From positions 59,103,413 to 59,167,412 of the forward strand of contig CP137666.1 in assembly GCA_037976565.1 (NCBI GenBank): 64,000 bases of DNA. Reading direction: 5' to 3'. Below, piece after piece: positions 23,901 through 36,900 of the stretch. Source of the stretch: Mesocentrotus franciscanus (Eukaryota; Echinodermata; Echinoidea; Camarodonta; Strongylocentrotidae). Made by a program: the position numbers and the translations under genes. The stretch's first letter is position 1, and the number at the start of each line of letters is the position of its first letter. A model generated the notes under the pieces. The model made no database searches. It was given only the letters and a program-made list of their open reading frames with translations, and was not told where the DNA came from.

Positions 23901-26900
23901 CATTCAGTTTTAAATAAAATCACAGGAAATACATGGCAATGTTCAAACAATTATCACATAAAGCTTACGAGAATACATTCAAAGATAAAATTAATAATAT
24001 TATACAAAAACTAAGTATAATCAACACTATTCTAAAGGTAATTAACGCATACAAGTAGGCCTACAGCTTTTTCACACTGGAGCCAACCAAAATTCCAATT
24101 AGTAGACATTTACAGCATGTATGTGTTAAGTTGATGAATTCATTGTGAATCTAAATCCGGGTTTCTGAAATGTATGTGTCAGGTAGTGTACATGTAGTAA
24201 GAGCTGTCAAGAATGAGAGTGCATTGTTATTAAGGATACAAATTGATAGCTATTATTTCCCTTTTTGAGAAGGAAGGATGCTTGTAAATAGCACAATAGA
24301 GATATTATGGGTTGTACTACTAGGGTATTTCCCTGTGACAAAGTTAGAGGTTGGAGACTTGTAATATAAAGGGTATTTCCCTGCAACTTGTGATGATTCC
24401 CTTCCAATTTGGAAAAAAGCAGAGGGTGTTTTCAGTGATTAATAAATGGAGGGGGTTAAAGCTTTAAAGAAAGTAGTCGGCAAAATTACAATGTAAGTTG
24501 AATGTTCTAAATATGTTTGATAGACCCGCAAAATATTATATCTCATTAATGTGTGATGAAATGGCATGTTCCTGCATGTGCTTGTTATACTTTTCTGCAT
24601 ACAGTCTTTGTTATGATAAATTTTGGTTTTAGTGGTCTTGTGTATTAATGTAATATGATTGGTGTTTTATTGTATTTTATGCATGTGGAATATATATCCT
24701 GGCCTAGTGCATGTTAACCTTTATAAGTATGTGAAGTGTCAATTAATGTAATTTTCGAGATCAGGAAAAACAAATAAAAGCAACCATTGAAGAAGTAACG
24801 GCAGAGGTACAGGTTGTACCATTAACAAAAAAATCAAACAAATCAATTGAAACTGCAAACAAATTTCAAAGAAATTATACTTAGTGATACATTTGTGTAG
24901 ATGAAATGTCAAGGCAATCTTCACTCATTTTACAAATCAAATTCAAGTAGTGGAGACTGGAGAGCATAATTAGTGCTCCACCTTTAATTTGTTATGAAAG
25001 GGGGGGGGGGAGGGTGAATGTAATTAGTAAACTGTTTACGCGTTGCTATTTTGGGGGCTCTGTAAGGGTAAGAATTTATGGTTAATGGTAGGTGTCTCCC
25101 AGACCTGTTTAAAGGCAAGTCCACCCTGATATGAAGTAGTGTTTATGGATTAGTAGTAATACATTGAGAAACAGATCAGTGAAAGTTTGAACAAAATCTG
25201 ATAAAAAGTAGGGAAGTTATGAATATGTGAAGTTTTAATCATTTAAACACAAATGAACAACTTTGGGATGTATCATGGTAGGCCTTCTCCTATCTGCTCT
25301 GTCAACAAAAAATACCACAAATTTTTAACAAATAAGAATATGGAAATATATTAAAATGTCTGCACAGAGCAAATGGGAGTGGACCTCATAAGACATGTCA
25401 AAGATTTGCCAAGTTCAGTTTGATTGATTTTAACTCAAAAAGTCATAATTTTGTCATTATTGATAATGTCAGAATTTGATCAAACCTTCATTGGTTTGTT
25501 TCTCTCATTTTTCTACTTTTATTAAAACCCACTGAATGTCAGGATGGACTTCCCCTTTAACAGTGTTTATCAGACCAGGTGTAACATCAATTAAGGATTT
25601 GTCATCTTATGACATCTTACACTGATGACAGTTGCCATGGTGATTTGAGATTTTCCATTTGTGCCTAGTTGGCTGGTGTTTTCATCCAAATGATTAGATT
25701 AGTAGTTGCTTTTGAACCCCATATGGGATCTTAGTTACAAGCGAGTTCAACTACACAGCTTTTGTGAGTCTTCAAGAAATAAGTTACCCAGAGGGTAAAG
25801 TTTATGGAAACAAAAATATTTGTGTGTGTGTTTGTGTGTGTGTTCTTACATATGTATATAGTCTGGAACGACAATGAACCAAACAACATTATAATGAACC
25901 TATGATTGACTTTAACAAAATTAGATAATGAGTTTATTTTGAGTTTTCTTTATATATTGTGTGTTGAGAGTGAAAAAAGTAAGGTCCATTCCTTGAATTT
26001 TCATTATTTCATTTACATTATTGTCCATTGTCTGTCAACAAATCATTTGTAGCATTTTGAAAATTCATCAATGCTCCATTCTTATTCCTTTTACTGTTTA
26101 ATGTATTCACAATTTCATAATAATGCATGTGTCATTCTATAATGTTTTATATCTCATTATCTCATATCATTCCTAGTGAAACTTGAAATAGTAGACCATA
26201 GTGCATGTTTATGTTATATTTGTTGTGGAGACTATATCTTGTATAGTAAACTAATCCAAACAGGGTCTGACTGCTTATAATAGTTACCTTTATTAAAAGG
26301 TGACCCAACCTTTGTAATAAGTTCATTTGTGTGAAAGAAAAATAAGAGAAACAGAATGGCAAAAGTTTGATACAATTCTGAGTTTTCTGACAAATGATAA
26401 GAGAGCTATCCTTGGTTTGTCATTAACTAAAATATCATTAAATTTTATTTTTCTCCTTAGCTCTTTCTCCCATTCTCCAAAAAGGAAAAACACTTCCGGA
26501 GTAATAAATATTTAAAAATTGACAGTTAACTCTTTGCCCGCCACGTACACAATCCCCCCTGTGCCACATTGTTTTTAGGGTGCCACCTTAGGAGGGGTTC
26601 TGCATGGACTATGCTTATTCAACTCGCAATAACTTTTGATTGGTGTACTGTAATGAAAAACTTTGTGTAGCAATATTGTATAGAAATTAATAGTCTTGCC
26701 AATGGTATCATTTTTGTAATGTATATTATCATAAATTTTGAGATTATCAACTATACATTTTGTATCCAAGTTTTCGTTTAGAAGGGTATTCTATACCTCT
26801 TATATCTAATACTTTGTTATGGAGGTTTATGTCCTGAGTTAGTTCATTATCATGTTCTGTGGGATTACGCAAAAGTGTACGTGTGGGACCAGGCTCATCT

Positions 26901-27947
26901 TCCTCGTCAGAGTCAGTCTCGCTCTCCTCTGAATCAGAGTCGGCTGTTGGAACAGGGTCCATCACAAGTTCTCGTACCTGATCAGCAGTGAAGAAGTCCC
27001 GTCTCCTCCTAATAGGGGCCATCCTAGCTCATCAGAATATTTGCAAAAGCAGTTTCAAAAACTCAATTTTTCTCGGAAAATGTCAATGTAAACAATGTCT
27101 GCGGCGGTGCAATGAAGTGTGATGTGTATACAATGCACGCAGCTACTATTGTGTGTGTGTGCGTACAATAGAATTAAATGCGTTCCGTGTGTATTGTGAA
27201 TGAAATGTGACTTGAGTCGAAGTTGGCAGCCCGCTGTATGTTCCGCTAGCCGAACGTAGCGGGCAAAGAGTTAAGTCATTTTGTGTGTTGGGTGTTGGGG
27301 GAAAAATGGGCAAAGTTGTCCAGCAGTGACCAGCACTGCATCATAGTGACATTACCAATTCAGCCAGTTTGAAATTCCCATACGTAAAATGATTTCAACT
27401 TTTAAAACTTCATAACTTTCATATTGTTTTTGCGATTTTGTTCAAGTTTTGATAATTCCACTACTGTGATTTTTCTTCTTTCCTTTTATAGAAATTTGCT
27501 ATTAGGGTTGAATTCTCCATTGAAATAAAAAAAAAAAACTTTTTCATTGAATTAGCCAACCAGCTTGATACGAGGATCCACTTTAAGGGGCGGTACGTGC
27601 TTGATTTGTTTGCCTATTTTGAGCATTTTGTATTCAGTAACTGTTCTGCAGTAGAGCCGTAATAATCACTAACAATGGATTCTGTACCTGTACATGTAAC
27701 ATGTATAAATGTGTTTAGAATTGTATTGATCACCAAGTTCCTCACTCTTCTGATAAATATAGTGGATGGTTGTATTGTCTTGAACTTTAGATGAATATGC
27801 TCAAATAGGTGGACGTTCACAAATTTATAAATTGTTCCAGAGCACTTTTGTGAATGAGCAATTAAACCTAAATTCACACATTTATAACCTTCAGGCAAAC
27901 CTGTCATATCATCAGTTTGGAGACAGAAGGGTGTCAACGGGTATTGT

Positions 27948-27989
<42 letters not shown>

Positions 27990-30900
27990 GTTACTACCTT
28001 CTGCCTCTAATAAGATGATATTGGCTACCTCATCCCTAAAAAGACCACCAGTCTATAGTGGTCATTAATATGTCTCCCCAGGCCCAGCGGAGCACCCCAA
28101 TTAGCATATCATTAACGGCCCGTTCTATTTGAATAACCAACGGACATCTACGTGAATCCGAACATGTGTTTGCTAGAATGTAAAATCTTAAAATTCGCGT
28201 TGCGCCTTTATTACTGCCAATATCGCTATGAAACTTTCCATACTAACTACAATTATTATGAACTTGATATCAGTGAAATAAATATGAAATTCCATGGAAT
28301 AAAACTCGAGATATGAGCTTCACCCCTCGATAAACACGCCGTCTATTTTTTCTGACTCTCCCCTATCCAGCAATGCAGGAAGTAGAGACTTAGTATGAAT
28401 GTTCATGAGGGTTGAATCCATATATGGGCGAAATTTTCGCTTGGCCGATGGAGTATTTTTATAGTTATAAGTTCTGTTTCATGGGGCTTCAGGGACTTTT
28501 AGATTTGCACGACGAGAACGTGGACTGCTGCGTGGACATCCTTTTAAGGCAATGTGACGTCCTTTTAAGGCACTGTCGAGCACTGGCAGTCTGCCCGGCA
28601 GTGCCTTAAAAGGACGTAACATTGCCTTAAAAGGATGTCCACGCAGCAGGTGCACGTTCTCGTCGTGCAAATCTAAAAGTCCCTATTCTCTGCGCATGCG
28701 TCTTCGGGCTCAGTGCATTCGGCCGGCAGCACATGTAGAACTCAGGCACACGCGAAGTTTCCCTGACATAACATACATTTGAATGAATAGGACTGGTCAT
28801 AACATATTGCGCACACGAAGGCTTGTTTTTGTTCAATGAGATTCGGACGTTGGGGTATGTTTTCTCTGACTCTACCCTATCCAGCAACTATAAAAAGAGA
28901 TATTTCAGAAGGATTGAGATTATTAAATTTCTTTTCTGTTCATATGAGGCAATTCTTGGCGGTCTCGAAAAATGGTGAATTTTACGGGATTTCGTATCTC
29001 ATTTTTCGTTTTTTTCGTCAAAATTATCCCTTAAATTTCACATTTTCGGTGCATCAATAACTTTTGTTGTACACATGAGTGTCTTGCACATTTTTTAAAT
29101 AATCGATTTAGTAGCTTTGATTGCTGATATTCATCAAATTAATGAAGAATTTGCCCTCGAAATTTGTTTACTTTTTTCGCATCAATCGGTACACAATTGT
29201 TTATTTTATGCAAATGATGTTTACTGGACGAGAGTCGATCGCTCGGTAATTGGGGTGCTCCGCTGCGCCTGTCCCTGCAGTAAAAAAAAGTGTTGTAGTC
29301 GAACCAAATGCCCCAACTTTGGAGCGCAGATTTTGTCATCACCAAACCAACCTACTGGCTGTATTTACACTGCGACCTAAAATCGTTGATTTTTCTCACA
29401 GTCCGATGTTTTACAACTGCTGGCAAACACACACACACACAAAAAAAATCGAAATAAAAAAATCCACCTCTGGAGTTTGGATTTTTGAAAAGCCTGCTGA
29501 AGTTTCACCGATATATTGCAGTGTAAATGCAAACTTTGTAAGATCTTTGCTCACATAACTCTCCTCGCTTCATGCAGGGCACCAACGAGTCGTGCATGCG
29601 CAAAAAACCAAAAATCGGTATGAGCAAATTTTGATGTTTTTTTATTTACCGGTATGGGTTTTTTCAGTATAGTGTAAATGGTAGACCAAAAAATCAATGA
29701 TTTTTAAAAATGTTTTGTTTGAGATGCGTAAATGGGCCTACTGTGTGTGTCTTATACCCTGTTCATATAAAGAATCATAGTACAGTGAAAGAGGGCATAC
29801 ATGTACAGACTAGAAAACAAAAAGAAATGTTGTTTACAGAAAATAATTTTGAAGAGTCCAATTTACATGACAGCTGTCCAATCATCAGGGCACACTCATG
29901 CAGACTCGAGTGGGACCCTGATTAAAGTATAGCTATATGATTCTCATATGATTCTCATATGCGATGGATTCTTTTAGTCTCAATGCAGGGTCAATTGTCA
30001 TCCTAGTTCAATATTGATTCAGTTTACAAGTCAATTATCACCCAGCTTTCCTGGCTTATGTTTTCAAGTAACTTCTCACAAAGGGTATCTAAAGCCTATG
30101 TCTATATGAGAAAAGAGTTGTACATTGTAAACACTACAGAACCCTAATGAACAAACATGTACATGTAATTAGCAATTTAGGGATAAGCCGATTTTATGTC
30201 ATAACATGGCTATGTAGCGGTGTCGTGGTCTAGTGGATACGTCGGACTGTGGATCACATGGTTCGCGGTTCGAGTACCGTCGCGGCACTTATGTCCTTTG
30301 GCAAGATGTCAATATACATTTGCCACTCTCTTAGGTGTTCAATGGGTATTGTATGAGGTATTCTTTAAATGCTGTGAGCACCGAAAACAGTAGCCTAGCA
30401 GAGCTGGGGTAATACTGGAGTGCCTTGAGCACCTTGTATGGTGGATATGTGCGCTATAAACTATCCAGTAGTATTATATTATTATGTTATTTCAGAGCAC
30501 AAATTTCAAATAACAAAACAGTTTATTTGGGCTGAAGTAAGGACAGAGGAGGGGAAGAGAAACTAGAAATTATTTATTTGGCCTTAGATGTATCCTGGGC
30601 ATGTAGGTTTCATGTCAAGTCAATATCCCCTTATAAACGTTAAAAGAAAATAATCACTGAATTTCAATTTCAGTTCTAATTTCTAGGAATTTCTCGCACA
30701 TTCACATTTCAAAATGTCTCTTTTAAAGTATTAAGCATCAAGATGCAATTGGGTACTTTCAAATACCAGGGCTTATATTCATAAAACCTAACTAAACCAC
30801 AATGGTCAACTAACTGTATTATAGCCTATGTAACTAGTTTACAGCTAGATTAGTATTAAGGTTTCATGAATGTGGGCCAAGGTCTGTGTCAAGGATTATT

Positions 30901-33900
30901 AATGGGTCTCAGAATGTCTGTTTAAAGTTTAAACCTCTGCATGTGGACTATGTAATGTTTTTGCCATCCTAATCAATAACCTCTTTGTCTTCCTGCTTTG
31001 AAAAAGTTGTGATAGAAGTTGATATTGATTACACTTGACTTGTATCAGGGTACCACTGCATGTTTCAAATGAATTTTTAATTTTATGTATGCACTACATA
31101 ATGAGCTCACTACATAATTTGCATCCTTGTAGTAAAAGTATCAAATGGTTTTGTAAATGTAATACAATTTACGAGGCATTATTTTACCCATGGTTCATAG
31201 AAAGACTTGCGAAGGAATTAATTGTGTGTATACATATATATATATATATATACAATACAGTTGATATTCAGTGTTTTTGTATTGATGATGGAGATTAAAT
31301 CACAAATCTATCAACTTCAGTTCTTAATCGATTAACTACTGAACTGTGTAATTCCCTCATTGCTGTGGTAGGCAAGGATTAATAATACATTCCCCGTTGT
31401 TCCAGTGGAACCAGAGCTTAAGTTATGAATCATAAGAACAGCAAATGTCAACCATTTTTTTTGTAATACAGCAGATTCTTTCCAATTTATTACACTTGAT
31501 CAAGTAGTTCATACAGAGATTATGACACTTCAGTAATTCAGGGTACTTCCTTATAAACATAAAGTCCAACACTTTTTATGCCTTTGCGTATTATTGTATG
31601 TCGTAAATGAAAGGTACATGTATGTGATGTACTTGAAATAGGTGGAATTTTAGAAGACAGTGTGGATTTTCAATTCTTTAATAATTGTGGGTCATATATA
31701 TCACTTCCTGGATCATTCATTACTTTTTTCATGCAGTGAAATATTTCCAATACTTCCATTTCGGTATATGATGTTCGTGTACTATTCAAGCTGAATGGAT
31801 TACAAGGCATCGTTTCACGAAACCATCATGAATACAAGTTCGACGACATTTCATTTATATGCTTTTAATAAATTAACATGCGTTTCAATGTGATGTCGGT
31901 AAACTTGTACTCATGATGGTTTTGTGAAAGGATGCCCAGCTCTTGAAATGAAATAAAACCAGAAACAATACATTTTCAGCCTGATCAGACTATAGGACAT
32001 TTATAGGAAACTATAAAGGATTATAAAGAAATGTCTATTGAATCATCGTATAGTGAAAGGAGCGTACACACTAGAAAAGAACATCCTTTATTAAAGAAAT
32101 GTTGTACAAAGAAACTAATTAAGATGAGGTCAGTTAACATGACCTCGCCCTGCCCAGTTATACGATTTTCATACGATACTACGTTCAGGCTGGAGTGGGA
32201 CCCTGATTCCTTATCGAGTTTTGAAATGATGCTCAACAGGCATTTTGCTATACAATGTTTCGTTATAATGAAATTTCTTTATACAAAGTTCAGACAAGAC
32301 CAAATTTAATTACCTATCGTATAGCTATAGACAATTAAGACTCACATGACTATATGATAAATGCTGACAGTCTGAATACAGGCAGGGTATGTCTGTTGAA
32401 ATCCAGAAGGGTGACAACTCTCTGTAAAAAAAGAAGGTGATATGATTTAATGCCCTTTTGGCTGGCTCTCAGCAGACAATTTTATAATGGCTATGTTCAA
32501 TTGTGTAATTCAATACCAGTTGATAATCAATCTTTAATAACCAGTGTGTTTCAGAAAGCAAAACTATACTATCTCTCCTCAAATCAGGTATAGAAACTGA
32601 TCTAGAGAGTAAAACCTGAACTAACAATCTGATTTGATGGACAACCCTGGATTTTAATATAAATCTTTTCAATTGCTTTTTCTCAACTGTAGAGGGAGCA
32701 TGACATTCATCTGCAAGCCTTGTCCGAACTTCATCAACGTGTCAAACCATTACCAGGTAAATATCCATAGATTTGTCTTTTTAGAGCCAGAATGGCATTG
32801 TTCTTTTTCATGGAGCTAATGCCATTCTGCCTTTTCAATGGACAATTTATACCCAACTATCAAGTATCCATCTCTCATAAATTAGACAGTGTGATCCAGT
32901 TTCATTCAATTTCCTTTTTATCCCATTGAATTGTATGATATTATGACTTGCAAAATGCCCTACCCATTCCTTCTAATGATGGAAAATATGACCAGTTTTC
33001 CTTTGATATGATTAATGATGCCAACCATATAATCTTTGTTGATTGATTGTTGATTAGATACCTTGATATCATTTCCATTAGTTTAATGATCATTGTCAGT
33101 GTGCTTCAGTAATTTCATTTAAATTTCTCTTCTTTTCTGAACCAAGTCCATTATGACTTGCAAAAATAATGGTACATATTCATTCTTATACATGTATATA
33201 CAATTAATATGACATTTCTCTGTATCTGAATAATGACCCCATCTAACCATTTGTTGATTAGTTATGTACTTAAATACCTTATCCTTATCCTTCAGTTTTA
33301 TGATTATTGTCATTAGAATACATTATAGGAGGATTGATTTTGTTTTACCTGATGGAGTCGGCAGAAACTAAAATTGATTCTTTCTTTTCTATCTTGTTAA
33401 TTACACTAACATTATTTCCTTTCCTTTTTAATATAACCTGTTTGAAAACTTCCTTGAAGAAAAGGAAATTGATTGGATGTGTTTGTTTTTTCTATGATTT
33501 TCAAACTTCCTGTTTTGCTCTCTAATTCTTAACCCCCTCTTCCCCCTCTCTTAATTAGAATCTGAAAAGTTGAAATATTGTTTTTTCCTGTGTTAGGAAT
33601 GGTCTGATGTGCTGAAAGCCTGAAATGGTAAAGTTTGATTAAAAAAATAAATATCAGACTTTTCAATACACACTCCTATACCTATACAGACATTTACATT
33701 TTGGACTTGGTAATGTTATGGGACACAGTACAAGTAGGCCTATATTTCAAAACCAGTTACGATACAAATGCAATTACAGCTGTTGTTAGAATGATGTTTT
33801 GTCCCTTTTCAGCTTTCTTATTTGATATTTTCTGCTTCTATTAAAACCAACTTAATGTCAGGGTGAATTTCACCTTGAAAATCACACTCTTCTAAAAACT

Positions 33901-36900
33901 ACACTACCTGTATAGCCTGATTGTCGATTGACGTTTGCCCTTTTTTCGGTTTTCTGTAAATATGGGTGCAGCTACCATTGTATTCAATTTCTTTGTTAAT
34001 CTTGGGAGTGGGGGGTTAGCTTTAAAATACAAATCTGAACAAAGATTGAAAGGGGTACATTTTTTATCTCTGAAAAATCTTTTTTCATATGTCAGTTCAC
34101 CTTAGCCATGAAAGGTATCAATTTCACAAAACGATATAAATTTATTGTATTCAAAGAGCATTTGTAGAATCAATCATAATACTGAGATTCAAAGGGTGTG
34201 TATTTATCATGGCATACAATAACAACATAGTAAGTTGATATATAACGGTTGCTGTATTTATTAACAAATATCAATCAATTTGAAATAACATAAATTATCA
34301 TTGCTAGATAATGATAATGTATACATACATAGTGCACTGTGTATTTTTAAAATGGCACCTGATTCTTTGTTTTTGTTTTTTGTTGGGAGTTAATGCTCAG
34401 ACCTCTGATTCGCTATACACAATGTTTATTATTCAACAATTTGCTACACAATATTCAAACTGAAATAAGACATTTGCTTTAGTATAGCTAAACAGCTTTT
34501 GTTTAGTATCACTATACTATTAATTTTACTAGTGTGACCATTATTATGTCCATTCTCTATGATCTACAAATGCTATGGCTCCCATGACTTTGAAATATTC
34601 ACAAAGTTAGATGTAATAACACCACAAAATTATGAGACATAAAATGGATCAAGTACTGTAGTTACCATCTAAATATCTTTCCAAATTCCATGACGTACCC
34701 AAATATCATTGCAGGAAGCTAGCTCCCCATATCACATGATTGCATTATTACTACTCTATACTGTTATGTGTATAGTGTAACTTAGTTCAAAGCATGGCCA
34801 GTCAACCATGGATCCATTTCTATAGAAGGAGAAATAACAGTGCAATGAAATAAACAAAAAAAGCTTCTTTTTTGTAGTCTTCTGCCATTGTTTGCTTTGC
34901 CATGCTTGATGTACACCAATAGAAAGGAAGCAAACAGTTGCCCTCTTCCAAAATCAGAGTTAAAGTCTGGTTGGTCTGACCACCAATGCAAATGTACACT
35001 AAATAAATTGATTTTCTTCCGGTGTCCCAAAGATGTGGGTTTAACCCATTCCTTCGGGAACAGGATGGGTCCTGTATATTAAGCCTATATTATGGGAGAA
35101 CTCAGTAGTTAATGGATCAATTGCAGTGTACTTTCTCTTTTTGCAGGAACTCTTAAAATTTGGTGTGGTAAAAATGTAATATTAAGTATATTATTGTTAC
35201 ATTACAGGAGCTATTTTGCAGTTTAGCTTATCATAGCTATTTGGAGCTTTTCGAGAGCTAAATAGCTCACCGCTCCTGTGTATTTTTTTTCACCGGTTAA
35301 CTGGCCGGGTACATGTAGATCTTAACTTAGGCCTGGGGTTATGATGAATCAGAGAATTGCTTGCTGCAGCTTAAAGATTTTAATCATTCTTCAAGGTATC
35401 AATTGTTCATTTTCTAGCTTATTACGTTGTAGTTATCTGTAATTTCAGATAGCTGTTTAAGTCATTTTTTTCTTCAAATTATGAGTGTGCTTAACATAAA
35501 GTCCTGATATTTGCTGGAAAATCTCACATTAATTGAATTTTGTGTAGGATCTCTGAAAGTGTATAGAAAATTATATGTTAAACTTAATGTGTGGAATTTA
35601 TCCTGAAAATGGAGAAGATTTAAGTATTTCATGATTAAGAAGAAGATACAATTACTTGCAGGATTACATTTTGTTGTTGTGTTGCTTTTGGAGCATGTTT
35701 TGGGGAAAAGAAATAATAATGGCAAGTACTATATTGAGAAAACTAGACTTACACAGCAGTAAGCCAAGAAACTTCAAATTGAATCTTCATTTTAATACAT
35801 GTATATGTACTTGTTTGAGAACACCCAGAATAAACACAAATTTGAGATCTTGATTCAAGTTTCATTTTTCTCATCAGAAGAAGAATGACAAATATGTAAA
35901 GCACATGCATTCAAACTTCATTTTCTCATTTCGCATTGACCAAACTATGCCATTGCAGCTTTCTTCACAATTTTACAGGATGAGGTTGAACCATTTTTAT
36001 TGGAAAGAGACCGCAAAGAATTTATTGATACAAGCTCCTCCCAGTCTGAAATCCCCATTGAAATGAATTTGGTTTGAAGTTCATGTAAATGTGTCTGTAG
36101 ATTATAGCCAACGGCCATGCTGTGGAATTGTTTGTGTAGCTTATACTTCAGATGTTTACCCTTTATCTTTTATCTTTTTCAACGGTTGACATGAGAAATT
36201 AATCTTAATAAACGTCAACACATTTTATAAGTATTGGATAAACAAACATGGGATATACACAGGCATATATTGAATATCTTTATTGAAAATGCCAGCATTA
36301 TTTGTTTCAACACGAACTGTCAAAAATAAAGTTAGAGGGCCTACCTCACCTTCAATGTCTTGAAATGAAACTAGCAGGTTAATTGTTTGAACAGGAAAAT
36401 AAGTGGTTGCAAAATTGAATATAACGGATCAATAGATTACAAAATTGTGCCTCACTGAGGAATATTTTTTAAGAAAAGAGTGATCACAATGAACATTTCT
36501 ACTGCATTCACAATTTGATTGAAATGCATTTAACCGTAACTTAATTTAATTGAATTTAATGGAAATACACAGAGTTCAAAGGATATCACTGAAATAGGAT
36601 ATTACATTCATGTGGGAGAACAAGTTTCCCCATACAATAATAGATCTGTATACAGTACATGTAGAAGGCGTATCTTTTTGCAGTTTACTCTATGCAAATC
36701 TTTGTTAACATTGTACAAAGCAAGTTAGTACAAAATTCATTATTTTACTCAAACACATTTGTATAAAAGAAACAACTACAATTTCCCAAATGGCTTAAAA
36801 ATTTGATGGGAAAAGGAATTAAAAAACAGAAATAAAACAAATGCAGTATATATCTATTTTAATATACATGTAAAAACAACACCTGTAATGAATTTATGAT

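Larger units (their letters stand above)
18806..32692 (+). other. Intron 2 (about 13.9 kb)
   Basis: Long AT-rich intron. Pentamer repeats (ATTTCC near 22908-22935, GTAAT/TGAAT near 23815-23846) and short G runs (22383, 25000) are present. Mobile elements and the first hairpin copy are listed separately. No further exon is supported between 18.8 and 32.6 kb. Confidence 0.6.

Noticed and set aside
28412..28887. Short frames on both strands with similar peptides
   Set aside because: They mirror each other because they lie on a palindrome; no independent coding evidence.
30216..30292. Functional tRNA-His gene
   Set aside because: A and B boxes and an anticodon-like loop are present, but the anticodon stem is poor and an unrelated body with a SINE-type tail follows, so it is annotated as a SINE head.
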